A stretch of DNA of 64,000 nt from Parelaphostrongylus tenuis (GCA_019055375.1 JAHQIW010005418.1:1-64000), one strand, 5' to 3'. Numbered from the stretch's first letter, positions 23,011 to 37,000 are shown. Program-made: numbers and translations. The notes: generated by a model from the sequence alone, not told the origin.

Positions 23011-23450
23011 ATCAACCAGTTATTACTCCTACTGCAATACAAGGTTACAAAATGGGAGGTATAGTTGGTATCTTCTTCTATACATTAAAGTGGTCAGTCC
23101 GAAAATGACTAAATAGCGGACAATTCTAGCACTCGAGTGGAGAAAAGTCTCATCACTTCTGTGACCATTGCTTTGTTATATTCTTTGTTGAGTTAGCCAA
23201 TGGCTCAAAGTTGATGACCATAAATAAAGGTGAAAACGTTAAAACATTGTTAAATAAATTTATTGCTATCAACCTCATGTTCCTGATTCAATCAATAACA
23301 AATATACGAAGGAGTAGTGATGCCAAAGTAGAATGAGTGCCGGTTTACAAATTACTCCTTTTCAAGTAGGAAACATGCCCAGTATTAAATGATGCAAAGA
23401 AACTGTTTCAGAAACAAAAGTACTGTTCACAGAAGCGGCAACAAAAGCGA

Positions 23451-23521
23451 TGCACCAACCGGGAGTCGAACCCGGGTCTGTACCTTGGGAGGGTACAATG
23501 ATACCGCTACACCATTGGTGC
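23451..23521 (-). tRNA. tRNA-Gly (CCC), left arm
   Basis: A 71-nt cloverleaf on the minus strand: acceptor GCACCAA pairs with TTGGTGC, anticodon loop CTCCCAA gives CCC inside a 5-bp GTACC/GGTAC stem, T arm CGGGTTCGACTCCCG. The D stem is weak. A TTTT run follows shortly downstream. The variable region is short, so it is a canonical tRNA rather than a nematode V-arm tRNA-Gly. Confidence 0.93.
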
Positions 23522-23599
23522 TCGTTGAAGAATCGAGCGTTTTCTCCACATTTGTTGAACATATTTCCAACACTGATAGAAATAGTATTTCTCGCAATG

Positions 23600-24059
23600 G
23601 GATATTACGTCGAACAACCTAGGTAACAGGTTTGAATGTTCAGGTAGATCACTTCTAGCAATCACAATAATACGTGACTTTTACTTTTTGATTTTTCAAC
23701 CTCAGTAATGCGCGACTATTGATTCCAGTAACTTCTAAATACCAATAGCTCAGTTAGGTGTAGAATCTTTATGAGAAAAACTTCAAAATATGATCTTCAA
23801 ACACCCCAGAATAGAGCTATTCTATCTTGATTAAATTATGTCGAACTACTCAGGCAGCAGTTTGAGTGGTCGGTTAGACCACTGCTAGGAACCGCATTAA
23901 TATGTAACTTGTGATTTTTGTAACTATCAATTTTTGATTTTCAACCATAATGACTAGTCACTTTGAATTCTGGTGAACTTCGAGTTTCAATAACACAGTT
24001 TGCTGTAGAACCTTTATGAGAGAGGTTTCAGAATTTGATTTTCTTACACCCTAAAATAG
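23600..24059. repeat. Degenerate tandem repeat at inner arm edge
   Basis: About two degenerate units of roughly 240 bp follow one another; each carries a TTCTAAAT/TTCGAGTTT..AATA block, then GTAGAA(T/C)CTTTATGAGA and an ACACCC(C/T)A(G/A)AATAG block. The arm ends inside the second ACACCCTAAAATAG block. Confidence 0.55.
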
Positions 24060-24129
24060 CGTGGGCTATTTTGATTTGAGCTATCGAATGATCGATAAGA
24101 CTATGAAAGCAACTAAAAATAGATCTTTC

Positions 24130-27110
24130 TCAAGATCTCCCGACGTCGTGGATAGGAGAACTAAACGCGAACCAAGGGCGACAGTGTGCTTCTTAGAGAC
24201 GCAGGAGGATTAAGGGGTAAGGTCCCTGCTTTCGCAGCGCCGATTTGACGAAACTCTTCTCCTACAAGTCAAATTGGTCTAAAGAATGCAATCCAGCAGC
24301 AGGGATCTACATGGGATACGCTCAGTAGCGCCTCCTACAAATAAGCTTCTCCTGCCTCTCCGAGAGAGAGACTGGCAAGCTACTCGTGAGTACCCAGTCC
24401 CCCCTGTCAGAGCCTAGCAAGCTATACGCTGAGTATCAAAATGCTAAGAGCAGCAATAAATATGGGTCTGATCACCTGGCCCCAAGGAAGCCCCCACTAC
24501 GGCAGCGTCGTGTAGGACGAGTGCGGAGAGGGTGCTAAAATCTTAGGGTCAGACTAGGCAGCCAAAATCGAAACGAACTAAAATGACGATCTGTAACTAT
24601 ATTGCACCAACACTTGCATACAAATCCGTTGGAAAAGATCTATCGATGCAAACAGGAAGGATAGGGTCGACACAAGTGGCCTGGCTAAAATAAAAACACG
24701 TCATCCTTTTCACCCTAACTATGACACCGCAGAAGAAATGTTTCGTGGAACATAAAATCGCACAGGTGTCGGCGGGCGTTGGCGTCCTGATTAAAATCAA
24801 ATTTGACCGTAAACATAGATTCATTTGAACAACTGACAACCCGTATCGGACGATTGCGGTTCTAACGATGTGGATCAATGCCGGCATTGACCATCTTCAT
24901 TGCTTACGCATCAACATCAAGCTATGACGAAGAGAAGTCGCAGCGTTCTACATGGTTTTCGAAAATTTCTTCAGAGAGGACAATATATTCGTGATGGTCG
25001 TTGTTAGATAATTCAACGCGAAAATAGGACCTGAAAGAGCGTCTGGAGAACATCACATGGGGACCCACAAACTAGAATGGAATGAGCAAGGTGAGAGGCT
25101 ATTTGGGTTTATCACGATGGTCAAATCCCATTCATGTTAACTCACAATTCCAAGAGCTCGCTCTCAACTATGGACGTAGGAGTCTCCCAATGGAAATTAC
25201 CATAACGAAATAGACCACACCTCAGTAAATCGCAGCTTTTGCCTAACCGAAGTCGCTGTTGCTCCTAAGTTCCACATTGAAACAGACGTCGTCTCCTTTG
25301 CCCAACGTTCCCTTTTTGGCGAAAAGGAGAGAAGGTAGCCAGATTCAAACAACGAAGTTTCAGAACTACAATATACTGGGATGTATGCATGTCATTAGTC
25401 GGTTTTTGGGAAGATACCGTTATCGACAACATCAGCGAACAATACGACTCTCTCGTTGAATATCTTCACATCAGTGCTATAAAAGCCGCGATTCCTAATG
25501 TCACAAAGAAACACTTGTCGCAAACACTCGAGCTTATACGTTAACGTGGAATCGAACGAGCTACAGGCAACCGAACCCTCACGTCCGGTATTGCGAAAAG
25601 CTGCAGAGAAACGATAAAAGAAAGTTTCAAAAAGAGAAAAGCAGTTGTTATGGCAAAAGCTGCAGAAGCTGGAATGAGCATTCGCAAAGCCAGCGAAGCT
25701 TCGCCAATTACAAGACCAAGATGATTGCACTTTGACGCCCTATCGGGGCACTTACAGCTTAGGAAAGGCAATGAAGAAAATCATTTACGACTTCTACTTG
25801 GGCCCTATCAGCCATGTTCTTTTACCGTCGTATGAATTGAAAGAGATTAAATCTGCCTTCTCACCGGTTCTCCCTTTCAAAATTCGAAAATTCGACGTAC
25901 TTTCGCCGGGGACGAATAGAACAACACGCGGTCCAGACACGATTGAACCATAAACGTCTGAGAAATCTACCGCAAGATTTCATCAGCACTCTTACACGGC
26001 TCCTCACTTGCTACGTGACAGAATGAACGGTTCCCAATTGGTGAAAATTAGAAAGACTATGTCGCTGTTGAGAAAGGGAGATCTTCACTGCATGTACATT
26101 GTGTATAAACTCCTCATTGGAGTCATCTCAAAGAGGATTGACAGAGCACTGAACGAACGACAGCCATGCGAACAAGCAAGGTTTTGAAAAGGAATTGGTA
26201 CCATAGACCATAACCACACGATCACAAGACTCAACAAAGTTCTATTAAAGTACAAAATACCACACTGCGTCACTTTCAGCGATTTGTAGAAAGTCTTTGA
26301 ATGAGTGGTCAGGCGAATGTGCCTCGGTGGTGTAATGGTGGAGCACGTGTTCCTAGATAGGGCGAAACGCGAGTTTGATTCCCGCTTGAGGCAGTGTTTT
26401 TGCTCACCATTCAATTCTCCATGGTATACACGTAACATCATGACACTGCGAAAGAAGCAGTAAAAATATTAGAATTTTCGAGTATTAGTCTTTAATTCAT
26501 TGAAAACAAAAGCAGTTATAGAGGATCTGGATAACTAGTGCATTCCTAGTCGATACATAACGATCCTTGATGAGCTATATAGAGATTTCACAACCAAAAT
26601 ATCGCTTTTCTGCAACACTAGTACCATCGACGTAAGGAGAGGGATTCGACAAAGCGATACAGTTTCGCCATAATCATTCACTGCCACTCTCGCAAACGTC
26701 ATGCGAACATTAGGATGGGACGTTATGGGAGTGAAAATTGATGGTCGGCAATTGAACCATCTTCGCTTCGCTGACGATATCGTCCTCATAACACCAAGCA
26801 TCAGCTAGGCGGAAGAATGTTGACCGATTTCGTCAACAGCTGTGGAAAAATTGACCTTCAGCTGATTCTAATGAAAATGATGTTTATGAGGAACGGATGG
26901 GTTTTGAATGCCCCATTCAAGCTCAACGAATCAAACTTCTCCGAATGCTTCAGTTACATATATATAGGTCGCAAAATCAATGCAATGAATTACCTAACTC
27001 CAGAGTTGAGCAGGAGGAAAGAGCGGTGTAAGGAACGTTTTATAGCGCCAGGATGTAGTGAAGAGAACAAAGAGCATCCGACTCCGTAACCACCTTTTGG
27101 ACTCGACGAT
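24130..27110 (+). mobile_element. Decayed RTE-type non-LTR retrotransposon
   Basis: Protein blocks lie in order on the plus strand but in shifting frames. Endonuclease: FNAKIGP near 25,012-25,032, GTHKLEWNEQGERL near 25,060-25,100, HNEIDHTSVNRSFCLTEVAV from 25,201. Linker: SLGKAMKKIIYDFY near 25,758-25,800, RGPDTIEP near 25,930. Reverse transcriptase: VRRGIRQSDTVSP near 26,630-26,670 and HLRFADDIVLITPSIS near 26,758-26,805, the latter the YADD-type catalytic box with both aspartates kept. A C-terminal NGWVLNAPFKL block follows, then PELSRRK near 27,000. Many stops and shifts make it dead. The block order and wording fit the RTE family abundant in strongylid nematodes. It is absent from all other units. 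Confidence 0.85.
26321..26393 (+). repeat. tRNA-derived SINE head inside RTE relic
   Basis: It folds as a 73-nt tRNA-like cloverleaf (GCCTCGG/TTGAGGC acceptor, anticodon-position AGA, one mismatch in the T stem). It is followed by about 100 bp ending in the tail motif ACTGCGAAAGAAGCAGTAAA. It splits the RTE reading blocks before and after 26,300-26,505, so it inserted after the RTE element. TCTTTGAAT before it and TCTTTAATT after it could be a degenerate target duplication. Confidence 0.55.
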
Positions 27111-28361
27111 TATCCCTGCCCTAACGGCAAACCTGTTCACTACGTAAGCAGGACGAAAGATCACTTTGCGTTATTGATCGCGTTTCATCCATTCCGGGGT
27201 CTTGTTCATCCATACGTAATTTTACTCGCCACTCAGTTTTCATAACTATGTATGAAATATCATATTACTGCGAAAAATGCTGTAAAAACACTAAAAATTC
27301 GAGCGTTTTGCCTCAAAAATCGAATTTTATTGAGGAGCCTTCTAGGAAGGTTTCTTCTTTACTGCAGACATCGCCCATGCATCTTAATATTGAAAAATTG
27401 TTGAAAGTTATCGGCGAAGTGACACCGCATGCAGTGGGCAGCGTCACTTTCTAAAGACTTTCATTGTTTTCTAATTTTCGTTCTCTACTTTTCATTTTCG
27501 ATATCGCCATGAACAAAAAATTTTGAAACTAAATTCCTTATATTGTACTATGCTTCATAGAGCTTCTTCACAAATGACTGAACGCTAGCAGCAGCAAAAT
27601 TGTATAGTGAATGAATGCATTTTCTTTACACACAAGTTTTATATGTACAGTACACATGGGGCGATGTAAGTAAAAACATGGTGCCATCAAAGAATGGCGA
27701 AAGCTTCGAAATGATTTCGATTCGGAAAGAGAAACCTTTGATATAGTGACGGAAATCGCACTGTTCTTATAAGTAACTCTAAGCGTAGCGATTAAATTGC
27801 TGTCCGCAGAAGATCAAATAGCTCTATTTTAGGGTGTAAGAAAATCAAATTCTGAAACCTCTCTCATAAAGGTTCTACAGCAAACTGTGTTATTGAAACT
27901 CGAAGTTCACCAGAATTCAAAGTGACTAGTCATTATGGTTGAAAATCAAAAATTGATAGTTACAAAAATCACAAGTTACATATTAATGCGGTTCCTAGCA
28001 GTGGTCTAACCGACCACTCAAACTGCTGCCTGAGTAGTTCGACATAATTTAATCAAGATAGAATAGCTCTATTCTGGGGTGTTTGAAGATCATATTTTGA
28101 AGTTTTTCTCATAAAGATTCTACACCTAACTGAGCTATTGGTATTTAGAAGTTACTGGAATCAATAGTCGCGCATTACTGAGGTTGAAAAATCAAAAAGT
28201 AAAAGTCACGTATTATTGTGATTGCTAGAAGTGATCTACCTGAACACTCAAACCTGTTACCTAGGTTGTTCGACGTAATATCCCATTGCGAGAAATACTA
28301 TTTCTATCAGTGTTGGAAATATGTTCAACAAATGTGGAGAAAACGCTCGATTCTTCAACGA

Positions 28362-28432
28362 GCACCAATGGTGTAGCGGTATCATTGTACCCTCCCAAGG
28401 TACAGACCCGGGTTCGACTCCCGGTTGGTGCA
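28362..28432 (+). tRNA. tRNA-Gly (CCC), right arm
   Basis: Identical over 71 nt to the left-arm copy, with anticodon loop CTCCCAA and TTTT a few bases downstream. It is convergent with its partner across the spacer. Confidence 0.93.
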
Positions 28433-28872
28433 TCGCTTTTGTTGCCGCTTCTGTGAACAGTACTTTTGTTTCTGAAACAGTTTCTTTGCATCATTTAATA
28501 CTGGGCATGTTTCCTACTTGAAAAGGAGTAATTTGTAAACCGACACTCATTCTACTTTGGCATCACTACTCCTTCGTATATTTGTTATTGATTGAATCAG
28601 GAACATGAGGTTGATAGCAATAAATTTATTTAACAATGTTTTAAACGTTTTCACCTTTATTTATGGTCATCAACTTTGAGCCATTGGCTAACTCAACAAA
28701 GAATATAACAAAGCAATGGTCACAGAAGTGATGAGACTTTTCTCCACTCGAGTGCTAGAATTGTCCGCTATTTAGTCATTTTCGGACTGACCACTTTAAT
28801 GTATAGAAGAAGATACCAACTATACCTCCCATTTTGTAACCTTGTATTGCAGTAGGAGTAATAACTGGTTGA

Positions 28873-28943
28873 TAGTCTCAGTGGTGTAGTCGCATCACAC
28901 ATCCCCGGAAGACGTGAAACCCGTGCTCATCTCCTACCTGAGT
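28873..28943 (+). repeat. tRNA-like repeat, right arm
   Basis: Mirror of 22,941-23,010, with GGTGTAGTCGCATCACAC as the A-box-like part. Confidence 0.5.
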
Positions 28944-31484
28944 ACCAGATTTTCGCATATCACTCAATATTTTTCATATAACTAACATTTTCGAATGAAA
29001 GATGCTTCTTGAGCAAATTTTACATATAGGAATTTTATTTGACATTTTGTACTTTTTCCATATTTTCAAACATAGAGATGTCAGTGTTTTTGAGAATTTG
29101 AGCCTCAAACATTTAGATATGTGGTGATGCCAAATTACCTAGGGTGAAGTGTAAGGACTAATATTACTATGGCATTGAATGGGTTCAGAAAGCTGTAATA
29201 AATTCTTTTATTTCCTTTTCTGTACTTCGCTCATCGTTTCTTAGGAACAAGAAGTTCTGCTGAAAATTCACTCAAAAAGCATATGACAACAGATATTGCT
29301 GAAATTATTGTGATTTTCATTCAAAAATATCGAATATTTAACATTTTCAAACCGAAATGAATATATTTTGTCGGTTTCGCTTAGTAAGCAACTGAGAAAA
29401 TTAGGATGACTATTTCGCTGTCCATCATCGTCTGTGCAGGTTAGAGTTTTAGTCATTGGATTTTACAATGGTTTTAATTAGCTTGCTGAATGTCGTAGCA
29501 GTGAAGTTATACATTTGAAGAAGGTTTTGAAGAAAGTTGTGATCTGGGGACAACGAATATTACTGAAGCTGAATTTAGTCGCCCGTCTTCGATATTCCCA
29601 GTAAGGTTTTACAACACAGCATTTTTGATAAAAAGTCATGGAATGTCATGAGCATTCAGAAGAGATGCAATCAAGAAACTAGCTGTCTGGGGTAAATGGA
29701 AATTTCTTTACTTTTGTAATTCTCATAAGCTCTTAGGAGTTCCCATTAACACTGTTAACCGTTTTCCTTTTCAAATGATGACGCCTTTTTTGCGTGAAGA
29801 CATTGTTAATTGTTCGAAATTATAGTATTTTCACTGCTATTTTCGCAGTGTTATTATGTTACTTATATGACTGAGAGACTGTTTTTGTTCACCACTCAAT
29901 CTCTCAGTCATATTGTTAATTGTGTTTAACTATGAATCACGTCAGCTTTTGAGGTTATTTTCACCTTCTCACAAAAATCTAAATGTGAGTTCATCATCTC
30001 TATTTCAAAGTAATAGATACAGGTCTCTAGTGCTGCTCGAAATATGAGAATCGAAGACCATTGTCGAACGTGCAGCCAACGCACACTGTATAGTCAATCC
30101 GTTCCGGTTTTGTTTTATAGTACTAATGGTCACTATATCCCTGTGCGGACGGCGCCATTTTCTGCTGGCGGCGGTCCGAGCGGCAAAGAGTTTTATTACC
30201 AACTTTTAGTGATTCAGTGATTGAACTGTATTTGGATGAAGTTTATGATACCATTAAAGCCTGAGTGAAAACATTATTTATTTTATCCCAAATGGACATA
30301 TCATCCTATCAAATCTTAGTATTTCTTAATATGTGCTTTGATCCAAAAATGTGTTATGCATGTCTTGCAGTTTAACAACAATCTTAACAGCGAATATAAT
30401 TCGCCGGATCCTCAAGTTACTACTAGCTTGCCACGGAAGCTTTTATGTTAGCGTTTCAGCATCATGGCCGCAGAGGGTTTCATCAAAAAATGTTTCTTGT
30501 TAGTTACTGCAATTGTGTTTAATTCCATGAGTTCCAGTCGAAGTCCATCACTGACAAACCACATGACAAGCTGGACTCTGATGAGAGTTGATCTGATTTG
30601 TCTTGTGATTAGATCGAAAGAAATTAAAGGTGACAAGAAAGTCGAACATCTGATATTTGAAACCGCTTGCTGACCACCGCATAAAAAACCTTAAAGTTAA
30701 GATTTTTTGGGTTTACGGCTGAAAATGATCTGCACTGCAGGTGTTACTCGTGGGATACACATTAATAATATCTAAATGAACTAGATTTTAGCGTTCACTT
30801 GTTGTTATGATTGATAACAAAATAATTACGTTCTATTTTCACATTTGAAAGCTGGAATTTTCTATCATTACAAACATTGGAGGCCATCGGTGACTGTTTT
30901 TTCTCCACAACCAGTTGAAGACAGCTTACCAAATGTGTGATCAGAATTCGTGCTATAGGTGAAGCCACTCCCCGATTCTAGTGTTTTGACTCGGGCTGTC
31001 ATCACTTGATCAGTTGTCACACTACATTAAAACCTCAGAACTATTCAATCACATTTAGCAAGCACTCGCTCACATGGTGTTCTGCCGCCTCAGATACCAT
31101 TCGAATTGTGCACTCCAATGCAAACGACCATCTGTGTGTAGATCAACGGCTTCGATTAACGCGATTTTAGTAAAGACGATGTTGCGAAACGCTGGCTGAA
31201 TAGAATTATCTATCAGCTACGCGCTAGTCTAATGCCCATATGTAGTGAGGACATGATGATCATCCACTCATTTACAACGAGTTCAATAAAGTCCACTGCA
31301 TGGCACACTCAACGCGAATTGATCAGTCTCAAATGCTTCATCCTCTACTTCTCTCATCCTTTAATCTCCGATTGTAAAACTATTCTGTGTCCTGAATTAC
31401 GAGATGTGTTGGTTCCCTGGGCTAATTCGTGCTAAAACATGCACAAGGAACATAAGGTGGTGCATGCTCTGTGAACAAAACCAT

Positions 31485-31557
31485 TGCCCCGAACCAGGAT
31501 CGAACTGGTGACCTTTAGATCTTCAGTCTAACGCTCTCCCAACTGAGCTATCGAGGC
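31485..31557 (-). tRNA. tRNA-Phe (GAA), copy 2
   Basis: Mirror of copy 1 and identical over 73 nt. Reading in its own direction, a TTTT run follows five bases downstream. Confidence 0.97.
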
Positions 31558-33444
31558 TGGTACCGCGTTTTATTAGAAATATTGAACAGGAGGAGAACAA
31601 GGATCTCAGTGGAGTGATGGCAACATAAAGCCATTTAGGGTAAAAAATGGGTTCAACTTCCTTCTGATATCGAATGTTTGCATATCACTCAGCATCCTCG
31701 CATACGTGATTATATAATTCTAATAGTGCTAATAAAGCAGTTGAATAAGAAATTTATTTCGATTAAAAGCATCCAATAGTTGTGAGGGTAACTGAATCTA
31801 AAGGTAACGCTCTCTAAGATTGGGTATATTAAAGCAGTTAGAGAAATGAGAAAAATATAGAGTAAGAAAAAACTATATGAATACAGGGTTATCCAAAAAC
31901 AGTTCGTTGATTCAGTTACGCTATTCAAAATTGCTTCTATGGATCGGCATTTACGGCGCCTTTAGAGTTGCGGTGACAGTACGTTTGACGGTTTTCTCCC
32001 AATCATACGGGTCCTTAATATCGCCTCCTACTGATTTCGCTCCCTATAAAACTACAGTCACTCATAAAATGTAAAAACACTATGTTTCCAGTTTTGTTAG
32101 TATTTCATAAAAAGTGCGGTGGAGCGGATCATTGGCAGAGATGCCATTTTCAAAAGCACACCACTATGTTCAATCATGCTCTGGATTCATTAAAACTTCT
32201 CTTTCGTTGGTTACTCACATTATGGGTGGGAAGAAGAAATAGAATTCAGGAATGACTAGATCTGCACAGTAGGTCGGAAAGCGGGTCGGTAAAAAATTCG
32301 AAGAAAGATCCTTTAAAATTCGACTCATCTTGACCTTGTATGCTGCCGTTCTACGTGTTTGATTGACTTCACTAAACTCTACTTTTACGGTATGATAATT
32401 CTAGAATTTTATGAAAAATCTCTTTGCTTAATTTGAGCACTCATTCAATTTCATATACCTTACTTATTCTGAAATTGGACCGGCCCGTCTTCACTGATAT
32501 TAGTAAAATCCCCACCACAGTTTCTATTCGCATCTCTTTACGCATTTATTCTCTATAGTGGTGTCTATTACAAACATGACGAAGTGCTCAATACCTATTT
32601 CATTATTTCAAACTCATTGATATCTCCGGATGCGGATGGTTGACGTTAGCCAGAAGCACTTCCGGCCATACTTTAGTGTTCCAAGAAGGCGCTTACATTC
32701 TCTTGAAGACCACTCCACTGTTCTTCTCTTCCATCTGTTTCGTGTATCACACTTTTTTAATTGCGCCATGTCAGCTGTATTAGATGTAAGCCATGGAACT
32801 TCAAATGACTAGGTTTGACGGCGTATCAGTGTATTTATTCCCACAAAAGAATCTGGTTTTAATGCGCCAGCCCCTAGAAGATAGATAATTTGGCATGCCT
32901 AAGGTACAGTGCCAAACCATAATCATGTGTGTACTACCGATCACCTCTAGTCACTGCGCTATACTTTTCCCTGTTGAGGGAATAACTAGGGATGAATCAT
33001 AGTCGATGACCCCATACTAGATTGATAGTGAAAACTATAATTGAACTGATATTTTTTGAACCTGTTCTGATAATTTGTAGATAAAGTCGTAGTCGACGTG
33101 GTCGTGATACTTCAAGCTGTCAATGTAATCGAGCATTTTGCTAAGTTCTTCTTTACATGGTACACCACCGAGAGCAGCATCCTAAAGTATTGCGTTTGTC
33201 ATACAATTTTCAGGAATGATTACGACAACGAACTTGACTATGATGATGAAGATAGTGACTGCAATAGTACTGATAATGATAACAACGAGAAATAAAGAAA
33301 AAAAAATCGTTTTCGGCCTATAAAAGCACTACTGTTATCAGTCAATGCAGTTGATTATTTTGAGACCTCGCTTTGGAACAGTATAATCTAACAACGCGTT
33401 TTAAGTCTTTTATGAGGATTTTGATGGGCACTTCTACCGTGAAA

Positions 33445-34040
33445 GACACGTGTTTCGGCCTTCCAGCCTCGTCAGTGTCACGGTGTCTTTTCGTTCAGTC
33501 AATTCCTCGGGGATCTGTCTGTATAGAGAAAGCGACCTGATCAACTGCTTGCACTCTACGTAAATAACCACCGTGAGGTTTATTCATAGTATTTAACTGT
33601 CAAATACATGTGTATGACTTTTACGTTGGCATACGTAACAAACAATACAGTCGACTATTTTGAGACCTCGCTCGAGAACAATATAATCTGAAAAGAGATC
33701 CTCGAGGAACTGACTGAACGAAAAGGCACCGTTCAACTGACGAGGCCAGAAGGCCGAAATGCGTATTCTGCACTGGATAAGTGCCTATACAGACCACATG
33801 AAAACTCATATGCATCGTCACATTACGTTGATATTGACCGAGATCTCAGAATAGTCGACTTCCTCGATTGACATTAAATCACTCATGTCCAGGTAACAGA
33901 CATACCCATGCATACGATAATCAAACACTTTGAAAGAACATCACGATGATTGTTTCACAGTACGTTTGATGTAAAAAGTTTGTTGTCGCTTCCTCTATAC
34001 AGGGGTAGATCCCCGGGGAACTGATTGAACGAAAAGGCAT
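33445..34040. repeat. Cluster of foldback-family repeats, right arm
   Basis: Mirror of 17,840-18,440, with the CTCGTCAGT and CCTCGGGGATCT motifs in both orientations. Confidence 0.7.
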
Positions 34041-37000
34041 TATACAAAAATTCTGATCCTTCTATGATACTAACGCAGGTCCCATGTCAATTAATAAATG
34101 CCTTAGACATAACAGGTAAAGTGATCCTGTGATGGAACTATTGCAACGACTTTCTGACCAAACGCATTTCTGGCATTCGTTCTTTCCAATTCTCTGAAAG
34201 TGATAATATCGGCACTTACCCTATTTTCAGCGCGCATTTGCTCCATTACTTTTGATACGTCATTCTTCTCATTTTTGGATTTCCATAGTAATCATAGTAA
34301 TCCTGTAAATTCAAATTTCCATATAGAATTTCGGGAGGCATAATGACTAACGTTAACACTTCTTTGTCCGCTTATTTGCTCTATTTCTTCTTAAATTTTC
34401 ATTTTCTTCGTTTTTTTGTCATCGTCATTTCATCGTTTCACCATAGACGGTACACATTGTTCATTTTCAAAACGTATTACTCAATCATCTTCTGGGGAAA
34501 TTACACAAAACACAGAATCACTGGACTTCGGAGACTAAAAATGTCGCTACTGATCAGTGCGGAAGTGCAATCCTGCTATGAAAACCTTCGATTCATGTTA
34601 GTCTATGACTGGGTCCTTTCGAGCCATTGGGGGAGGCTCTGTGGCCGCCCATATTTGACTATAGGGTGGCAAAATTGCTAAAGCACCTGAATATCAGTTA
34701 AATACCTGCTATACCTGTATCTCTTTTATTCATTAGAAATAATAGCAAAGTCTAGATTAAATTGAATTACACTCAGTGATACATTAGAACTTTTCGAATA
34801 TGGACTTTCTTTTTACTGAATTTATCAATGTAGAAACCTTTTAGTAATATTCTATTACTTCGATGATAATGATCCTTCGAAATCTCGAATTATCTAGTAA
34901 TTTTCGTTAGTTGCATTGCGAAGCATTCGGATAGAAGTTTGCAGAGAGGAGCGAAACCATCAATTACAGAGTGAGACGCTTCGCCGCCGTCGTGCCAAGT
35001 TTTGCAGCACTTCGTTCCCGAAGAGTCAGGACATCAAATCACTGATGAAAAGCAGTGAAACAGAAAATTCGTTCAGATAGTTTATGCATTGTGGATACTT
35101 TGCCATACATGTCCATGATTTTCCCAAGTACTTCCTAGCTACTATTCAACTGTTTCTGGTGATTTCTTAGTTATTAGTTTGACTTATATTTCTTTGCTAC
35201 AATCTCTTTCGTGAAGTATGATAAAGAATAATGAATTTCAAGAATTCTGCCAAAGAATAAACCTCCTGGTATAGTTATACCCAGTATCAAGTAAAACCAC
35301 GGTTCGCAGTGATCTTTCGGACCCATCTCAACATTTCTGTGACAGGCCATGGAAGCGAATCGAATTGTTCCCTTAATAGAAAGGATGTCCAGTAGTTTCC
35401 ATTATCATATGTAAAATGTTAAATTGAAGAGTCAAAATCCACTTGGTTTGGTGAAAATAGGTTGAGACTAAGGTTGAGATTAAGGCTGAGATAAGGCAGC
35501 TTATGAAGCTAAAGCGTAAAGTTCTTTGAAACCGTAAATGTATATTATTAGCTTTACTCCTCTTTATCAAACGATAATTCCTCGCCTTTTTTCATTGCTC
35601 AAAGCAAGAATTATTTCAATGGGATTTTGATCACTTTTAACTAAACACTTCGTCGTTACTTGCCATTCTCAGATTCAGATTACGTAAGTTCCCTACTACT
35701 ACTCTTCATGTGATTTTAGAAACTTCACAAACATGCTGTTGATTTGGAGAGTAACACGAGAGATGATGCAGAATGTTCTATTAATTGTCTTTACCTTTAT
35801 GAAACAACAGTTCGTTGTCTCTCTCATATCAAAGGCAAACATTGAGCATAGGGGTCGTAACGTGATTGGCCAGAATCTATAATGGGGAGATTGAAGGTCA
35901 ACTCAAACAGTACATTGAATCGAACGCTTGAATTTTGCTTGAGGTCCTGCAGCGATTTTACGGTTGTATTTGGTGTCAAATAAACCCTTGATTCCTATAT
36001 TCACAGTGCCAACTCATCTTCAATGGATCAAATTTAGATGTCTTGGAAAATATTCCTGATAGTTTCGTGTATCCAGTGAATAATGAAATTCATGTAATGC
36101 CTTCGGATCGGCTACTTTCTCGTGTTTTTTTTTTCTGAGGACAAACCACAAGCGTTACTTTACAGAAGGATACCACTTGAATGAAAACTGATTCTCAAAA
36201 AAGCAAAGAGATGATCTTACCAACTTTTTGACAAGCAAACAAAATACTTTAAGTATTGTTACTACCTGCATCACTGTAGTGCAATATAAACTCTTACCAC
36301 TCTTTTCTTGCCGCATAAACCACATGCGTTGTTGGCCGGCTTCAAATCACGATGTATAAAACCGTGCTTGTGTAAATCTTCACATGCCTCTAGACATTGT
36401 ATACCTGCACCCATACTAGTAAGCACTGTGAACACCTGGAGGCAGAAAAATCTATGCGAAATTTTTGATGACAACGAAAAGTGTAAGCTCATGCACTTTG
36501 TTTGGACGTGATGCTTTCAGATCGGCAAGACTTTTGCCGACCAACTCCATGACAAGAAAGAAGAACGTATCTTTTTTGCCTCGATCAATAATTGATGTGA
36601 AATGTGACTATTTTCGTCGACCCGCTACGAGTTTAAGAATTGCAATCTGGAATATTACACAACACTAATAGCTTTATAGTTGAGCACTACATTAATACGT
36701 CTTCACTACGAGTTATTTGTTGAATCAGATTAATTCAAGGAAACTCTGAAAAAGTTCTAGTTAGAAAATTCCTAAGAGGTCATCGCCAGTCGCCGATATG
36801 TGAGAAGCTTCATCCATAATAGCTACAATTTGTTAACATAATTTCCTATAAACTCAAAGAGTGGAGAGAATTTAATTTTTCAATCTTATCAGTCACTAGT
36901 AGAATACCAGTTAACTTATTTATAGGACCCGTTATGCTATACAGAACGCCCCAGCCAGACTGTCCTTAAGAATTCAAGGAGACGCGCTTAATCTATATTC

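Larger units (their letters stand above)
20399..23450. other. No gene; repeats between tRNA-Phe and tRNA-Gly
   Basis: Open frames such as 20448-20810 (minus), 21211-21420 (minus) and 21682-21879 (plus) show no domain and are not kept in units 3-5. The stretch contains a perfect 14-bp hairpin (21972-22019), a SINE-like block and a tRNA-like scrap, listed separately. Confidence 0.5.
12740..24059 (+). repeat. Palindrome 1, left arm (unit 1)
   Basis: It is the reverse complement of 27,824-39,150. Matching positions sum to about 51,880-51,884 over at least 15,388-24,059, so very few length differences have built up there. The inner part looks nearly identical, with isolated base changes. The outer 0.8 kb is visibly more diverged, with many substitutions and small indels. 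It carries kinase pseudogene copy 1, foldback repeats, tRNA-Phe and tRNA-Gly. Confidence 0.95.
24060..27823. other. Spacer of palindrome 1
   Basis: This 3.76 kb is unique within the window. It holds a decayed RTE retrotransposon (about 24,130-27,110) interrupted by a tRNA-like repeat. About 700 bp of unassigned AT-rich sequence follows, including a SINE-tail motif at 27,265-27,306. Confidence 0.9.

Noticed and set aside
23451..23521. Nematode-specific V-arm tRNA-Gly
   Set aside because: The variable region is short and the molecule is 71 nt, so it is a canonical tRNA-Gly(CCC).
23600..24059. CRISPR-like repeat array
   Set aside because: The repeats are degenerate and about 240 bp long with no regular spacers, in a eukaryotic genome.
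26321..26393. Functional tRNA gene
   Set aside because: It has a mismatched T stem and weak stem pairs, and it belongs to a dispersed family with a shared non-tRNA tail. It is better read as a SINE head.
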